Below are positions 16,782-26,267 of a DNA stretch of 38,916 nucleotides, piece after piece. Source of the stretch: Bacteroidota bacterium (GTDB lineage: Bacteria > Bacteroidota > Ignavibacteria > UBA10030); assembly GCA_015661185.1 (NCBI GenBank), contig JACVXU010000004.1, forward strand, positions 1-38,916, in the 5' to 3' direction. The notes below the pieces were generated by a model. That model saw only the letters and a program-made list of their open reading frames with translations. It was not told where the DNA came from and did not search any database. The stretch's first letter is position 1, and every line of letters starts with the position of its first letter. The translations under genes were made by a program, and so were the position numbers.

Positions 16782-17288
16782 CTATTCTTGATAGGTTTTG
16801 ACGTAGCCGACGTAGTTTCGAGCCGACTGGACGATTTGCTCTCGTTCCTCTTCCGTCAGCATTCTCTTGATTCGGGCCGGCACCCCAGCAACAAGCGCCC
16901 CCTCCGGAACCTCGAAATGCTCCAGCACCAATGCGCCGGCAGCGACAAGCGCGTATGGACCAACCGTTGCATTGTCAAGGACCTTTGCCCCCATGCCGAT
17001 CAAACAGCGGTCCTTGATGGTCGCTGCGTGGAGGATGGCACCATGCCCAACCGTAACATCCGAACCAATGACGAGGGGATATGTATCATGCGTCACATGG
17101 AGTACGCAGTTGTCCTGAATGTTGGTCCTTTCCCCGATCCGGATGTAATGAACGTCTCCACGAATTACCGTGTTAAACCACACACTGCTGTCTCGGCCGA
17201 TCTCAACGTCTCCAATAATCTGGGCTCCCTCAGCGATGAACACCGAAGGGTCGATTTTGGGCTTGATCCCCCTGTATGGGATTATCAT
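16782..17288 (-). CDS. Gamma-carbonic anhydrase family protein (YrdA/PaaY-like)
   Basis: The 168-residue protein is a left-handed beta-helix built from hexapeptide repeats (about 15-130: VFIAEGAQIIGDVEIGRDS and on), followed by a C-terminal helix. The metal ligands of the family are present as H67 (in VTHDTYP), H82 and H87 (VTVGHGAILH). Members form trimers; some have carbonic anhydrase activity, others act in coenzyme A-linked or unknown reactions. Its ATG overlaps the stop of the DUF3108 gene (ATGA at 17285-17288). Confidence 0.92.
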   Translation of the reverse strand: MIIPYRGIKPKIDPSVFIAEGAQIIGDVEIGRDSSVWFNTVIRGDVHYIRIGERTNIQDNCVLHVTHDTYPLVIGSDVTVGHGAILHAATIKDRCLIGMGAKVLDNATVGPYALVAAGALVLEHFEVPEGALVAGVPARIKRMLTEEEREQIVQSARNYVGYVKTYQE

Positions 17289-18172
17289 CTCCCCGATGCC
17301 TCAACGTACTTCGGAGGCTGCCACCCCGGTCGGTTCCATTTTTGAAGCTCTATCTTGATGCTGCCCAGGATGACGTTCATTCGCGCCACAATTGGGATCT
17401 GTGCTTCATCGTTGCTGAACCATCCGCGGAATCCGCCGGTCAATCCAAAAATTCCTACGTAGTCTGCTTTCCCATCAAACGCAACTACATCGACAGGATA
17501 GTCAACTGCATCGATATCCGCATCCTCACGTCTGTTCATGAAGTTGATGTACGTATTCACCTGCTTGTTGTCAATCAACGTCGGAATGCGCAATTGACTC
17601 TTTGCGCGAACATGTTCGCGCGCATAGAAAAACAACGAGAGCCCATCCTGACACTGATCCGTGATGGCGATTGTGTCCCTCGATTCCACATTCCGCTCGT
17701 TCGCCGACAGCCTCTTTCCGTGTTCGAGATACGCCCTTTTGTTCTCGTAGTCGAACCGGAATCTCCGGAAATTGACTTCTTTCTTCGAGCTGTCATCCGC
17801 CAGCCAGAAATACGAGTACACCTCACCGTCCATCTCGCTGTGGAACTGGACATGGAGATTGACGAGCCAGCCGAGGCTTGGATTAGAATCGATGAGTGCG
17901 CGGGTCCTGTAGACCGTTCTGCCGTTTCTCTGTTCCTTGCTGACGACCTGCGTCCTGATGGTCCCGATGTTAAAGAAGGAGTAACTCACTTTGTACTCGA
18001 GCTCCTCACCGACTTCCAACATCCGGCTCTCATTATTGGCAGCCGCTGAGGCCACAGCGCGATGATGCGAGTGAGAAGGAAACCCCGAACCCATCACCAG
18101 GATAGCAAGAAAGGCACTGCACGTGAATGCGGTTGTTCCCGGTGTCCACCGGCTGAGTATTGTTGTTGTCAT
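17285..18172 (-). CDS. DUF3108 domain protein, exported
   Basis: The 295-residue protein has an N-terminal hydrophobic stretch (about residues 13-30, TTAFTCSAFLAILVM) that reads as a signal peptide. A DUF3108 beta-rich domain (about 50-285) follows, beginning VGEELEYKVSYSFFNIGTI and including the conserved FLY-type FFYAREH and FNGKADYVG-like segments (here AFDGKADYVGIF). It is probably periplasmic or outer-membrane associated. Function is unknown. It starts 7 bp after the CTP protease stop and overlaps the next gene by 4 bp, so it belongs to the same operon. Confidence 0.85.
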   Translation of the reverse strand: MTTTILSRWTPGTTAFTCSAFLAILVMGSGFPSHSHHRAVASAAANNESRMLEVGEELEYKVSYSFFNIGTIRTQVVSKEQRNGRTVYRTRALIDSNPSLGWLVNLHVQFHSEMDGEVYSYFWLADDSSKKEVNFRRFRFDYENKRAYLEHGKRLSANERNVESRDTIAITDQCQDGLSLFFYAREHVRAKSQLRIPTLIDNKQVNTYINFMNRREDADIDAVDYPVDVVAFDGKADYVGIFGLTGGFRGWFSNDEAQIPIVARMNVILGSIKIELQKWNRPGWQPPKYVEASGR

Positions 18173-18179
18173 TCCGGGG

Positions 18180-19802
18180 TCAATTCAACTTCGCAATCTT
18201 CTCTGCTTCGGGAAAGAGGCTCAGAGCCTTCTGGTATTGAGCATCGACCTGAAGCATCAATGGATACCATCCCTCGTTACCCCAGAAATTCCTCGCGAAT
18301 GTTGCCTTCAAGCGCGTTTTGACAAATGTGAGATCTTTTTGATAGTCTTTTTCGTCAATCTTGACTTCATGATTCTGCAGGTAGGAGCGAAAATCAGAAA
18401 GCATCTCTTCCGAGAGCACGAATGAATCGCGGAACTTCTTCCAGTTCTTCGCATACTCCGAGCGAATCGGCAATCCCTTCCCGTCAAGATGGGATGTGAC
18501 GAATTGTTCAAACAACCCACGCCGCAGTGCGGATTGCGAGAGGGCTGTGAGCTGAGCGTTTTTCACGACGTAGTCAGGCGTGATGCCACCCCCGCCATAG
18601 ACTACCCGCCCGGCGTGCGTTCGGAAAACCGGTCGCGATGAGTCGCTCTCTGCGTTGTGCTCGATGTTCTCGCCTTCTTTCTCCTGCCGCCCAAAAGCCT
18701 CTTTCTGATACTCTTCCTTGTCTTTCCCTTCATAGTCACGCTGTATCAACCTTCCGCTCGGCGTGTAGTAGCGGGCTATTGTCAACCTCAGTGCGGATCC
18801 GTCCATCAGCTTCCACTGACGCTGCACGAGGCCTTTTCCGAAACTTGTTTCACCCACAATGAGGCCCCGATCCCAGTCCTGGATCGCACCGGCGACAATT
18901 TCGCTTGCGCTGGCTGAATAGTTGCCTATGAGAATAATCACCGGAAGGTCCTCGTACGATCCACCGGTCTTGGCGAAGTACACTTCATCGAATTCAGGCC
19001 TGCGAGCCTTGGTGTAAACAATCTTGTGCGGCATTTCTTTCGACCCTCCATCAAGGAAGAGGTCCGCCATTTCGAAGGCCTGCTCGAGCAATCCCCCCGG
19101 ATTCGACCTGAGGTCCAGAATCAGCCTTTTCATTCCCAGAGATTTCAAGCGCTTGAGCGCCTGTTCCATCTCAGTATTCGTCTGCTCACTGAACTTGTTG
19201 ACGCTGATGTATCCGATTTCATCCTGCACCATCATGGAGATGTCTACGCTCGTGATGGCAATCTTATCACGAATGATCTCGAAATCCAGGAGTTCTTTCG
19301 TCCCCGGGCGATGAACTCCGATCTTCACCTTCGTCCCCTTCGGCCCTCTAAGGCGCTGCTTCACCTGGTCGTTGTTCATCCCGACTGCTGAGGAATCGCC
19401 TATCCGAACGATGCGATCGTTCGTTTGAATGCCCACCCTCGCGGAAGGCCCGCCACCAAAGGTATCGACGACCAATATTGAGTCATTCCGGATTGTGAAC
19501 GTAATCCCGACCCCCTCGAACTCTCCCCGAAACTCTTCAGCGACTTGTTCATAAGCCCGGGGCGGGATGTAGACGGAGTGGGGATCGAGCTTGTCCAGAA
19601 GCCCTTCGACGGCAGATTCTGTGAGCTTCTTGGTATCGACCTCTTTCACATAGTATTTCTCAGTCAGGCTGAGTACCTCACGGAACTTGTTCGCCTGATC
19701 AAACGCTGTGTCACCGGAAATCAGTTGCTTGATTTCCATTCCTGCGAACATACTGACCGCCATCAAAGCAACGATGGTCCATAACGAAATCCTGTTCTTC
19801 AT
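18180..19802 (-). CDS. C-terminal processing serine protease (S41 family, CtpA-like)
   Basis: The 540-residue protein has an uncleaved signal or anchor helix (about 7-22), an N-terminal helical part, a PDZ domain (about 92-175, EGVGITF onward) and the S41 protease core. The Ser-Lys dyad is S298 (SASASEIVAGAI) and K323 (SFGKGLVQ), with the family's usual 25-residue spacing. Residues beyond about 400 form an extra C-terminal region. Such tail-specific proteases act in the periplasm on exported proteins and on cell-wall hydrolases. The gene opens a four-gene operon that runs down to the beta-lactamase-fold gene. Confidence 0.95.
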   Translation of the reverse strand: MKNRISLWTIVALMAVSMFAGMEIKQLISGDTAFDQANKFREVLSLTEKYYVKEVDTKKLTESAVEGLLDKLDPHSVYIPPRAYEQVAEEFRGEFEGVGITFTIRNDSILVVDTFGGGPSARVGIQTNDRIVRIGDSSAVGMNNDQVKQRLRGPKGTKVKIGVHRPGTKELLDFEIIRDKIAITSVDISMMVQDEIGYISVNKFSEQTNTEMEQALKRLKSLGMKRLILDLRSNPGGLLEQAFEMADLFLDGGSKEMPHKIVYTKARRPEFDEVYFAKTGGSYEDLPVIILIGNYSASASEIVAGAIQDWDRGLIVGETSFGKGLVQRQWKLMDGSALRLTIARYYTPSGRLIQRDYEGKDKEEYQKEAFGRQEKEGENIEHNAESDSSRPVFRTHAGRVVYGGGGITPDYVVKNAQLTALSQSALRRGLFEQFVTSHLDGKGLPIRSEYAKNWKKFRDSFVLSEEMLSDFRSYLQNHEVKIDEKDYQKDLTFVKTRLKATFARNFWGNEGWYPLMLQVDAQYQKALSLFPEAEKIAKLN

Positions 19803-20200
19803 TCTCTATTCTCTCATCCTTTGCAAAATCCCGCGATGATTGTCCTTCTGCGATCCCTCTGTATGCAAAATGCTCGAAAATCGGCTCAAAAGCAAGAATC
19901 AAGCCCCAGAACCGCTTTTGGTCGCCCGAAAGGCTCTGGTCGTGACAAGAAATGGTGGGAATTGCCGAACCGCGAACAAATTTCGAGAAGGGGTGTACCG
20001 GTCATTCGTTGCCAATCGACCACGTTCACGATCGATAGAAATCCAGGAGCGCCACCGACCACACCGCGACCATTATCCGGTTTCCGGTCGGTCTCCGTTT
20101 CTTCCCGGCGGGCTCGCCATAATCGTTGTACAAATGTAAGGAATGAATCAGTACCTACGGAGTTGAACTCTCCAGGATATTGTTGTACCCGAACGATCTC
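19803..20200. other. 398-bp gap between lysS and the CTP protease gene
   Basis: No convincing coding frame, RNA gene or clear terminator is visible. Two weak features are present. One is an inverted repeat CCGACC/GGTCGG (20055-20060 and 20086-20091) with an inner CCGG/CCGG pair. The other is a 10-bp near-direct repeat, ATCGTTGTAC at 20122-20131 and ATTGTTGTAC at 20179-20188. The promoter of the protease operon must be here or in lysS, but I could not place it with confidence. Confidence 0.5.
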
Positions 20201-21748
20201 CTACTTCTCCGGTTTCATTTGGGGGAAGAAAATCACGTCCCGAATGGAATCCTTGTTCGTAAGAAGCATCGTCAATCGGTCGATGCCGATGCCGAGTCCC
20301 GCTGTCGGGGGCATCCCGTACTCCAACGCCCGAAGATAATCCTCATCGAGCACCTGGGCTTCTTCGTCGCCCCGTGCCCCAAGTTTCATCTGCTCCTCGA
20401 AACGAGAGCGCTGATCGAGCGGGTCGTTGAGTTCCGAGAATGCGTTGCAGATTTCGTGTCCATTGACAATCCCTTCGAACCGCTCTACCAATCCCGGTTC
20501 GGAGCGATGCTTCTTCGCCAGAGGCGACATCTCGAGCGGATAGTCCGTGATGAACGTCGGCTGGATCAGATACGGTTCGGCCTTCTGTCCGAATATCTCA
20601 TCGATGATCGCACCGGAGCCCAGAGAGGGTCCGATATCGATGTGAAGCTCTTTGGCGATAGAGCGCAGCTCCGCTTCCGGTTTGCCGCGCAGATTCTTTC
20701 CCGTGAATTCCTGAATTGCCCCAAACATCGTGATGCGTTTCCACGGAGGTGTGAAGTTGATCTCGTTTCCTCCGAGGGTGACGACGGGCGTGCCGTTGAC
20801 CGCCATCGCAACGTCGTAGATCATCTGCTCGGTCAATTCCATCATCCAGCGGTAGTCTTTGAGCGCCACGTAAATCTCGAGCATCGTGAACTCAGGGTTA
20901 TGCGCCCGGTCCATCCCCTCGTTGCGGAAGTCCTTGGAGATTTCGTAGACGCCGTCATACCCGCCGACAATCAGCCGTTTCAGGTAAAGTTCGTCAGCAA
21001 TGCGCAGATAGAGATCGATGTCCAAGGCATTGTGATGGGACTTGAACGGACGCGCGGAAGCGCCGCCGTAAAGCGGCTGAAGGACCGGGGTCTCAACCTC
21101 CAGGTAACCGCGCTCGTCGAAGAACCTTCGCATGGTGCTGATGATTTTCGCCCGCTTCACGAACACTTCGCGTACGTCATGGTTCACGATGAGATCGACA
21201 TACCGCTGGCGGTACCGCAGCTCTTTGTCCGAAAAGGGATCGTACACGACCTTGTTCCCATGTTCGTCGATCTTCTCCTTCACGATAGGAAGCGGACGCA
21301 AAGACTTGGCGAGCAAGGTCAACTCCTGTGAGTGAATCGAGACCTCTCCCATTTTCGTTCGAAAGACATATCCCTTCATTCCTATCACGTCGCCGATATC
21401 CATGAGTTTGAAGGCGTCGTACATCTGGCCGAGCGCTTCTTTCTTCAGATAGAGTTGGATCTTCCCCCGCGAGTCCTGTATGTGGCAGAAAGAAGCTTTC
21501 CCCATCCGGCGGATAGAGAGAATTCTCCCGGCAACGGAGACCGTGAGTTGCGGAGCATCATCTTTGAAACTCTCGACGATATCCCTCGAGAAATCTGTTC
21601 GATCGTAATCATACGGATAGGGATTGATGCCTGCCATCTTCAGGTTCTCGAGCTCTTCGCGGCGGCGCAGCATCAAGACGTTCAGGTCTTCGTGTTCAGA
21701 AGCCTGCCGATCTGTGGGTTTGTTTTTCTGATCTTGCGGGTCGTTCAT
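20201..21748 (-). CDS. lysS: Lysyl-tRNA synthetase, class II
   Basis: The 515-residue protein has the N-terminal OB anticodon-binding domain (about 60-170, [18 protein letters not shown]) and the class II catalytic core. Motif 1 is around [11 protein letters not shown]. Motif 2 is [15 protein letters not shown]. Motif 3 is [12 protein letters not shown] near the C-terminus. It charges tRNA-Lys. The ATG at 21748 matches the family; the frame stays open to 21868, but that part overlaps malQ and adds an untypical sequence. The ribosome-binding site before 21748 is weak. malQ ends 55 bp upstream. Confidence 0.97.
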   Translation of the reverse strand: MNDPQDQKNKPTDRQASEHEDLNVLMLRRREELENLKMAGINPYPYDYDRTDFSRDIVESFKDDAPQLTVSVAGRILSIRRMGKASFCHIQDSRGKIQLYLKKEALGQMYDAFKLMDIGDVIGMKGYVFRTKMGEVSIHSQELTLLAKSLRPLPIVKEKIDEHGNKVVYDPFSDKELRYRQRYVDLIVNHDVREVFVKRAKIISTMRRFFDERGYLEVETPVLQPLYGGASARPFKSHHNALDIDLYLRIADELYLKRLIVGGYDGVYEISKDFRNEGMDRAHNPEFTMLEIYVALKDYRWMMELTEQMIYDVAMAVNGTPVVTLGGNEINFTPPWKRITMFGAIQEFTGKNLRGKPEAELRSIAKELHIDIGPSLGSGAIIDEIFGQKAEPYLIQPTFITDYPLEMSPLAKKHRSEPGLVERFEGIVNGHEICNAFSELNDPLDQRSRFEEQMKLGARGDEEAQVLDEDYLRALEYGMPPTAGLGIGIDRLTMLLTNKDSIRDVIFFPQMKPEK

Positions 21749-21803
21749 AATCGTTGAGCGGGGTCCATGGAAGTAATTCGTTCGATCTGATCGCGTCCGG
21801 GCG

Positions 21804-23345
21804 CTATGGTCTCCGTCGGCCCTGGGGATACTCCGGCAGAATGAGCCGTTCGGGTGCGACACGGCCATACAGTGCGGAAATCTCGTACATCTTCAGTGCG
21901 TGCTCAGGCCCGACCTGATCCCAGGAGAACCGCCAATCCCAGTTACCGAGAGCCTTGCCGGGAAAATTCATTCGCGCTTCAGTGCCGAGACCCAGCACAT
22001 CCTGGAAGGGGAAAACGGCGAGATCGGCGACAGATCGCGAGGCCAACCTCATAAGGTCAAAATGAACTTCTTGGCACGCCCCCCCGCAGTATTTCTTGAC
22101 GAAGGTCTTTTCCCGATCTGTCGCACTCTCAAACCAACCCCGCGTCGTGTCGTTATCGTGCGTTCCAGTGTACACAACGCTGTTCTGCTCAAAATGATGC
22201 GGAAGGAACGGGTTATCCGGACTCCCTGCGAAAGCGAACTGAAGGACTTTCATTCCCGGGAATTCAAACTGGTTACGAAGTTCAGTGACTTCGGGAGTGA
22301 TGACACCCAAATCTTCGGCTATGATCGGAAGCGTGCCCAGCTTTCGCTGAACAGCTTTGAAGAGTTTTTCCTTCGGACCAGTCACCCAACGCCCCCGCAC
22401 AGCTGTCTTTTCCTTCGCCGGTATTTCCCAGTACCCAACGAAACCACGGAAGTGATCGATACGCGCGATGTCCACGAGAAGAAATGTCCTGCGAAAACGC
22501 TCGACCCACCACTGGAACCGGTCCTCCTCCATCTTGGCCCACCGATAAAGGGGATTTCCCCAGCGTTGACCAGTTTCACTGAAGTAGTCGGGCGGCACTC
22601 CTGCAACAAATGTCGGCTTGCCGTTCTTGTCGAGAGAGAAGAATTCGGGGTGTGACCAAACATCTGCACTGTGATGGGCAACGAAGATCGGTATGTCACC
22701 GATGATCTTGATCCCCCGATCGTTCGCATACTTCTTCACGTCGGCCCACTGGCGGTAGAATTGCCATTGAGCGAACTTCCAGAACCGGATTTCTCCGGAA
22801 AGCTCCTTGCGGGCGCTCTCGATGGACCTAGTCTTGCGTTGAGCCAGATCTGCGTCCCACTTGGTCCATTCGACACCGGCATGGTGATCCTCGAGCGCCT
22901 TGAAGAGAGCAAACTCCTCAAGCCAGGATTCATGCTCATGACAGAATGATTCGAAGTCAGCCTCATCCGGACCACGATGCAGCTCAAAGAACCTCTCCGC
23001 AGCCCGACGAAGTGCGAGCATGCGATAGGGAATTACCTTCGTATAGTCCACGCGCCGCGGCTCGAAAGCAGGCACGGGCTTGAGATCATCTTGCTTCAAC
23101 CATCCTTTGGCTACCAGACCTTCAAAGCTGATAAGCAAAGGATTTCCGGCAAACGCTGAAAGAGCCATATAGGGGGAATTACCATACCCCGTCGGCTCAA
23201 GCGGGAGAATCTGCCATACCTTCTGACCCGCGACGACAAGCCATTCTATGAAATGTCTCGAGACATCACCAAGGTCGCCACAGCCGAAGGGGCCCGGGAG
23301 CGATGTCGGATGAAGAAGAATTCCACTACTTCGGGGAAATCGCAT
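21804..23345 (-). CDS. malQ: 4-alpha-glucanotransferase (amylomaltase, GH77)
   Basis: The 513-residue protein starts [19 protein letters not shown] and carries [17 protein letters not shown] near residue 53. The GH77 catalytic blocks are [12 protein letters not shown] (nucleophile Asp), [13 protein letters not shown] (acid/base Glu) and [13 protein letters not shown] (third Asp). It rearranges alpha-1,4-glucans in glycogen or maltodextrin use. The start codon lies inside the 3' end of rluB (20-bp overlap), so its translation is probably coupled. No other glycogen or maltose gene is nearby. Confidence 0.97.
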   Translation of the reverse strand: MRFPRSSGILLHPTSLPGPFGCGDLGDVSRHFIEWLVVAGQKVWQILPLEPTGYGNSPYMALSAFAGNPLLISFEGLVAKGWLKQDDLKPVPAFEPRRVDYTKVIPYRMLALRRAAERFFELHRGPDEADFESFCHEHESWLEEFALFKALEDHHAGVEWTKWDADLAQRKTRSIESARKELSGEIRFWKFAQWQFYRQWADVKKYANDRGIKIIGDIPIFVAHHSADVWSHPEFFSLDKNGKPTFVAGVPPDYFSETGQRWGNPLYRWAKMEEDRFQWWVERFRRTFLLVDIARIDHFRGFVGYWEIPAKEKTAVRGRWVTGPKEKLFKAVQRKLGTLPIIAEDLGVITPEVTELRNQFEFPGMKVLQFAFAGSPDNPFLPHHFEQNSVVYTGTHDNDTTRGWFESATDREKTFVKKYCGGACQEVHFDLMRLASRSVADLAVFPFQDVLGLGTEARMNFPGKALGNWDWRFSWDQVGPEHALKMYEISALYGRVAPERLILPEYPQGRRRP

Positions 23346-24111
23346 AGCGTTCCGCTTCCAGTCCTGCTTTTTCTTTTAAATGTCTGACTTCCTGTCGTGT
23401 GAGACTTCTCCATCTTCCGCGTGCCAGACCCTGCGTCGTCAGACCGGCGAAAGAAACCCGCTCCAGCGCGTCCACCTCATATCCGAGCGCTTCAACCATT
23501 CTCCTGACTTCCCGATTCCGTCCCTCGATCAACGAGATATAGATCTGCGTGCGTTTCGTACCGGGGATAATTCCAACCTGATGCGGTTTCGCCATTCCAT
23601 CTTCGAGACGGACGCCCCTCTTCAACCTGCTGAAGTGTTCGTCGGCAATCCCGCGCTCAAGCTTCACCCGATAGATTCGCTCGATCTCGTGTTTCGGGTG
23701 GATCAACGCGTTGGCCAGTTCCCCGTCATTCGTCAGAAGAAGAACGCCGGTCGTATTCCGGTCGAGCCTCCCCACAGGATAGATCCGATCGCGCATTTTC
23801 ACATAGTCCATCACCGTGACACGACCTCGTTCGTCACTCACAGTTGTAATACAATCTTTGGGCTTGTTCAAGAGGAGGTAGTGGACCTTCCGCTGAAGGG
23901 CGACAATTTGTCCTTGGACGGTCACGCGGTCGGAAAACGGATCGACCTTCACTCCAAGCTCGCGGACGATCTTGCCATTAACTTTGACGACACCGGAGAG
24001 AATCAGTTCATCATTCTTGCGGCGAGAGCCAACCCCTGCTAGAGCGAGAAACCTATTCAACCGAATAGCTTCTTGATGAACCCTTGAATCTTCTCTTTCC
24101 ACGAATTCCAC
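23326..24111 (-). CDS. rluB: RluB/RsuA-family pseudouridine synthase
   Basis: From a GTG at 24111 the product is 261 residues. An S4 RNA-binding domain (about 17-65, RLNRFLALAGVGSRR) precedes the pseudouridine synthase domain, with catalytic D117 in VGRLDRNTTG and the C-terminal blocks EGRNREVRRM and VSFAGLTTQGL. RluB modifies 23S rRNA; RsuA modifies 16S. The position after scpA-scpB is the usual place of rluB. The start is uncertain: a TTG at 24060, overlapping the scpB stop as TTGA, would begin exactly at the S4 domain, while the GTG start overlaps scpB by 55 bp. Confidence 0.92.
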   Translation of the reverse strand: MEFVEREDSRVHQEAIRLNRFLALAGVGSRRKNDELILSGVVKVNGKIVRELGVKVDPFSDRVTVQGQIVALQRKVHYLLLNKPKDCITTVSDERGRVTVMDYVKMRDRIYPVGRLDRNTTGVLLLTNDGELANALIHPKHEIERIYRVKLERGIADEHFSRLKRGVRLEDGMAKPHQVGIIPGTKRTQIYISLIEGRNREVRRMVEALGYEVDALERVSFAGLTTQGLARGRWRSLTRQEVRHLKEKAGLEAERYAISPK

Positions 24112-25475
24112 CGGGTCTTTGGTTGGGGACGAGTCTGCTTGTCCGGTGCATCCTCGGATGTTGCATCACGCCCGGAGTACGTAACGCCCTGAGAGTCTTC
24201 CTCAACGGTTGGGGAAACAGATTGCGGGATTAGATCGATTGTGCTATCAACCTCTTCAATTTGCCCGGCCGTGGAGGTTCCTTCGACGGACGATTCTCCG
24301 ACTGGAAGAATTTCACCTTGCCCGGAAATCCCGACCTTCTGTTCCTCGATCGGTCGAATACTTTCCAACTTGTCCTGAACTGCAATGTCCGTTCCCCGAC
24401 CTTCAGTCATAGGGCTGGTTCCAATCTCTTGGTCACCCTCAACAGGCTGAGTTAGTCCTATGTACTTGGGTAGTTCTGCGGATGAAATCTGCTCAGTTTC
24501 ACCTATTTCTCCGTTCAAAGCCGAGCTTTCAGCTATGAAGCTCTTCTCAACTGCGGGAACATTCTGCTGCTCCATCTGAGCCGGCTCTCCAATAATCGAA
24601 GCTTGATCTTCAAGTATACTGGTCGAACCTATTCCAGGAACATCGGTTACTGGCTGCTCTTCCTTCGTTGCTTCAGGCTGTACAGCTTCAGGTTCCTCGC
24701 TCGGACGGACCTTGATTTCGCGTGTGCGCTTCTTCTGTGTAATCTTGACGTCGTCATCGAGGCCTGCTTTCCGTTTCGGAATATGCGGCAGACGAGACTT
24801 GAATTCTTCTTCCGCCTTCAATCCCTCCATGTCTTGTTGCGCTTCCAGCATCCGCCGTTCGGTCTCGAATTGACTGTCTCCCAAGATCTCCTGGATCTCC
24901 CGTGGCCTCGGGAGGTCATTCAGGTCGTTCAGTCCAAAGTGCTTCAGGAACTCTTTCGACGTGCCGTAGAGCAGCGGGCGCCCAACCGTAGGTGCGCGTC
25001 CGACGATCGTGGCAAGGTCCTTTTCGAGGAGTGTCTTGATCACATAGTCACAGTTTACCCCTCGAATCGACTCGAGCTCGGGTTTCGTGATCGGCTGCTT
25101 ATAAGCGATGATGGCGAGAGTCTCGATGGACGATTGGGACAATTTTCTTCGGGACTGTTCCTTGTAAAGCTTTCCAAGCCATTCTGCATAGGCCGGTAAG
25201 GTGGCGAATTGATATCCGCCTGCAATGTGTATGATACGATACGACCGGACTGAAACGGCGTATTCTCCATTCAACTCTTCGACGACGCGCTCAATCTCTT
25301 CGTAGGCGATCTTGCGTGGCTCGGTTCCTTCAGAGCCCTGATCCTCGTAGAGCGCCTGGATCTGTCGAACGGAGAGCGGCTCCCGGGCACCAAAGATCAA
25401 CGCCTCGACAAGGCACTTCACCGTCGTCGGGACCAGCAGGAGTAATGGCCGGGTTGTCGTATTCGCGTCACTCAT
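24057..25475 (-). CDS. scpB: Segregation and condensation protein B with long acidic tail
   Basis: The 472-residue protein is over twice the usual ScpB length (about 180-220). Residues 18-195 are a normal ScpB with two winged-helix domains (VKCLVEALIFGAREPLS, then KLSQSSIETLAIIAYKQPIT and GRPLLYGTSKEFL). ScpB binds ScpA and the SMC ATPase to organise the chromosome. After a charged coiled segment (about 198-250), residues 255-453 are Glu/Pro/Ser/Thr/Gln-rich and probably disordered. The extreme C-terminus, RWNSWKEKIQGFIKKLFG, looks like a basic amphipathic helix. scpA ends 6 bp upstream and rluB overlaps downstream. Confidence 0.95.
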   Translation of the reverse strand: MSDANTTTRPLLLLVPTTVKCLVEALIFGAREPLSVRQIQALYEDQGSEGTEPRKIAYEEIERVVEELNGEYAVSVRSYRIIHIAGGYQFATLPAYAEWLGKLYKEQSRRKLSQSSIETLAIIAYKQPITKPELESIRGVNCDYVIKTLLEKDLATIVGRAPTVGRPLLYGTSKEFLKHFGLNDLNDLPRPREIQEILGDSQFETERRMLEAQQDMEGLKAEEEFKSRLPHIPKRKAGLDDDVKITQKKRTREIKVRPSEEPEAVQPEATKEEQPVTDVPGIGSTSILEDQASIIGEPAQMEQQNVPAVEKSFIAESSALNGEIGETEQISSAELPKYIGLTQPVEGDQEIGTSPMTEGRGTDIAVQDKLESIRPIEEQKVGISGQGEILPVGESSVEGTSTAGQIEEVDSTIDLIPQSVSPTVEEDSQGVTYSGRDATSEDAPDKQTRPQPKTRWNSWKEKIQGFIKKLFG

Positions 25476-25481
25476 GGATGT

Positions 25482-26198
25482 CTACACCACATTCCGCATA
25501 ATGGAAACTTCGCCAAACGCTTCCGCCTGACGCACCACAATTTGCTTCGAACGTATCATTTCGAGCAATGCAATAAAGGTAACGACGACCCGGATCTTCT
25601 CCACCATATCCTTCACCAGCTCGTAGAATGTGGCCTCGGACCGACGTGAGAAAAAGTCGAGAATGTAGTCGATCTGCTCCTCGAGCGTCACGTTCAGCCG
25701 AGTGATTTCGTGGACAAATTTCTTCGGCATTCGTTCGATCGCGAACTTGAACGAGGAAATCAAATCGAAGAGGGAGACGTCCCTGAGAGACTGGTCTTCC
25801 TCTTCTTCCGTCGTCACACGTGGATCGGCCTCATAGTATCCACGGTAAAACACCTTCCGCTGTGCATCTTCCTGCATGGACATGCCGACCGCCACCTCTT
25901 TGAAGCGTTTGTACTCGACAAGACGCTTGATCAGATTTGCGCGCGGGTCCAGTTCTTCTTCCTCTCCTGGTTCAGGCGGCAACAGCATTCGTACTTTGAT
26001 CTGCATCAACTCAGCCGCCATCACGAGAAACTCCCCGGCCACCTCCAGATCGAGAGTCTCCATGTAGTGGACGTAGTCAAGAAACTCCTTCGTGATCCGC
26101 GAGATGGGGATGTTGTAAATGTCGAGCTCATCCCGCTTGATGAAAAACAAGAGCAGATCTAGCGGCCCTTCGAATTCATGGAGTTTGATTGTGTACAT
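25482..26198 (-). CDS. scpA: Segregation and condensation protein A
   Basis: The 238-residue kleisin subunit of the SMC-ScpAB complex begins MYTIKLHEFEGPLDLLLFFI, the signature ScpA start, with the N-terminal SMC-neck-binding part (about 1-80). A variable acidic middle follows (about 75-140), and the C-terminal winged helix (about 170-238: FLALLEMIR-type motif FIALLEMIRSKQIVV) binds the SMC head. Length is normal. It lies between trpS (69 bp upstream) and scpB (6 bp downstream), a frequent bacterial order. Confidence 0.97.
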   Translation of the reverse strand: MYTIKLHEFEGPLDLLLFFIKRDELDIYNIPISRITKEFLDYVHYMETLDLEVAGEFLVMAAELMQIKVRMLLPPEPGEEEELDPRANLIKRLVEYKRFKEVAVGMSMQEDAQRKVFYRGYYEADPRVTTEEEEDQSLRDVSLFDLISSFKFAIERMPKKFVHEITRLNVTLEEQIDYILDFFSRRSEATFYELVKDMVEKIRVVVTFIALLEMIRSKQIVVRQAEAFGEVSIMRNVV

Positions 26199-26267
26199 CT
26201 TCTCTCGTTTGGATTAGCCAGCCAAGCTTCCCTGCGCCCCCCGACAGAACTCGTGGGATGGTATTCA

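Noticed and set aside
20122-20188. Near-direct repeat of GTTGTAC boxes between lysS and the CTP protease gene
   Set aside because: Only two 10-bp copies 57 bp apart, not palindromic and not placed on a recognisable promoter; chance is likely.
20180-21331. 383-residue plus-strand open frame opposite lysS
   Set aside because: It is fully antisense to a clear lysyl-tRNA synthetase gene and shows no domain; it results from codon bias in the real gene.
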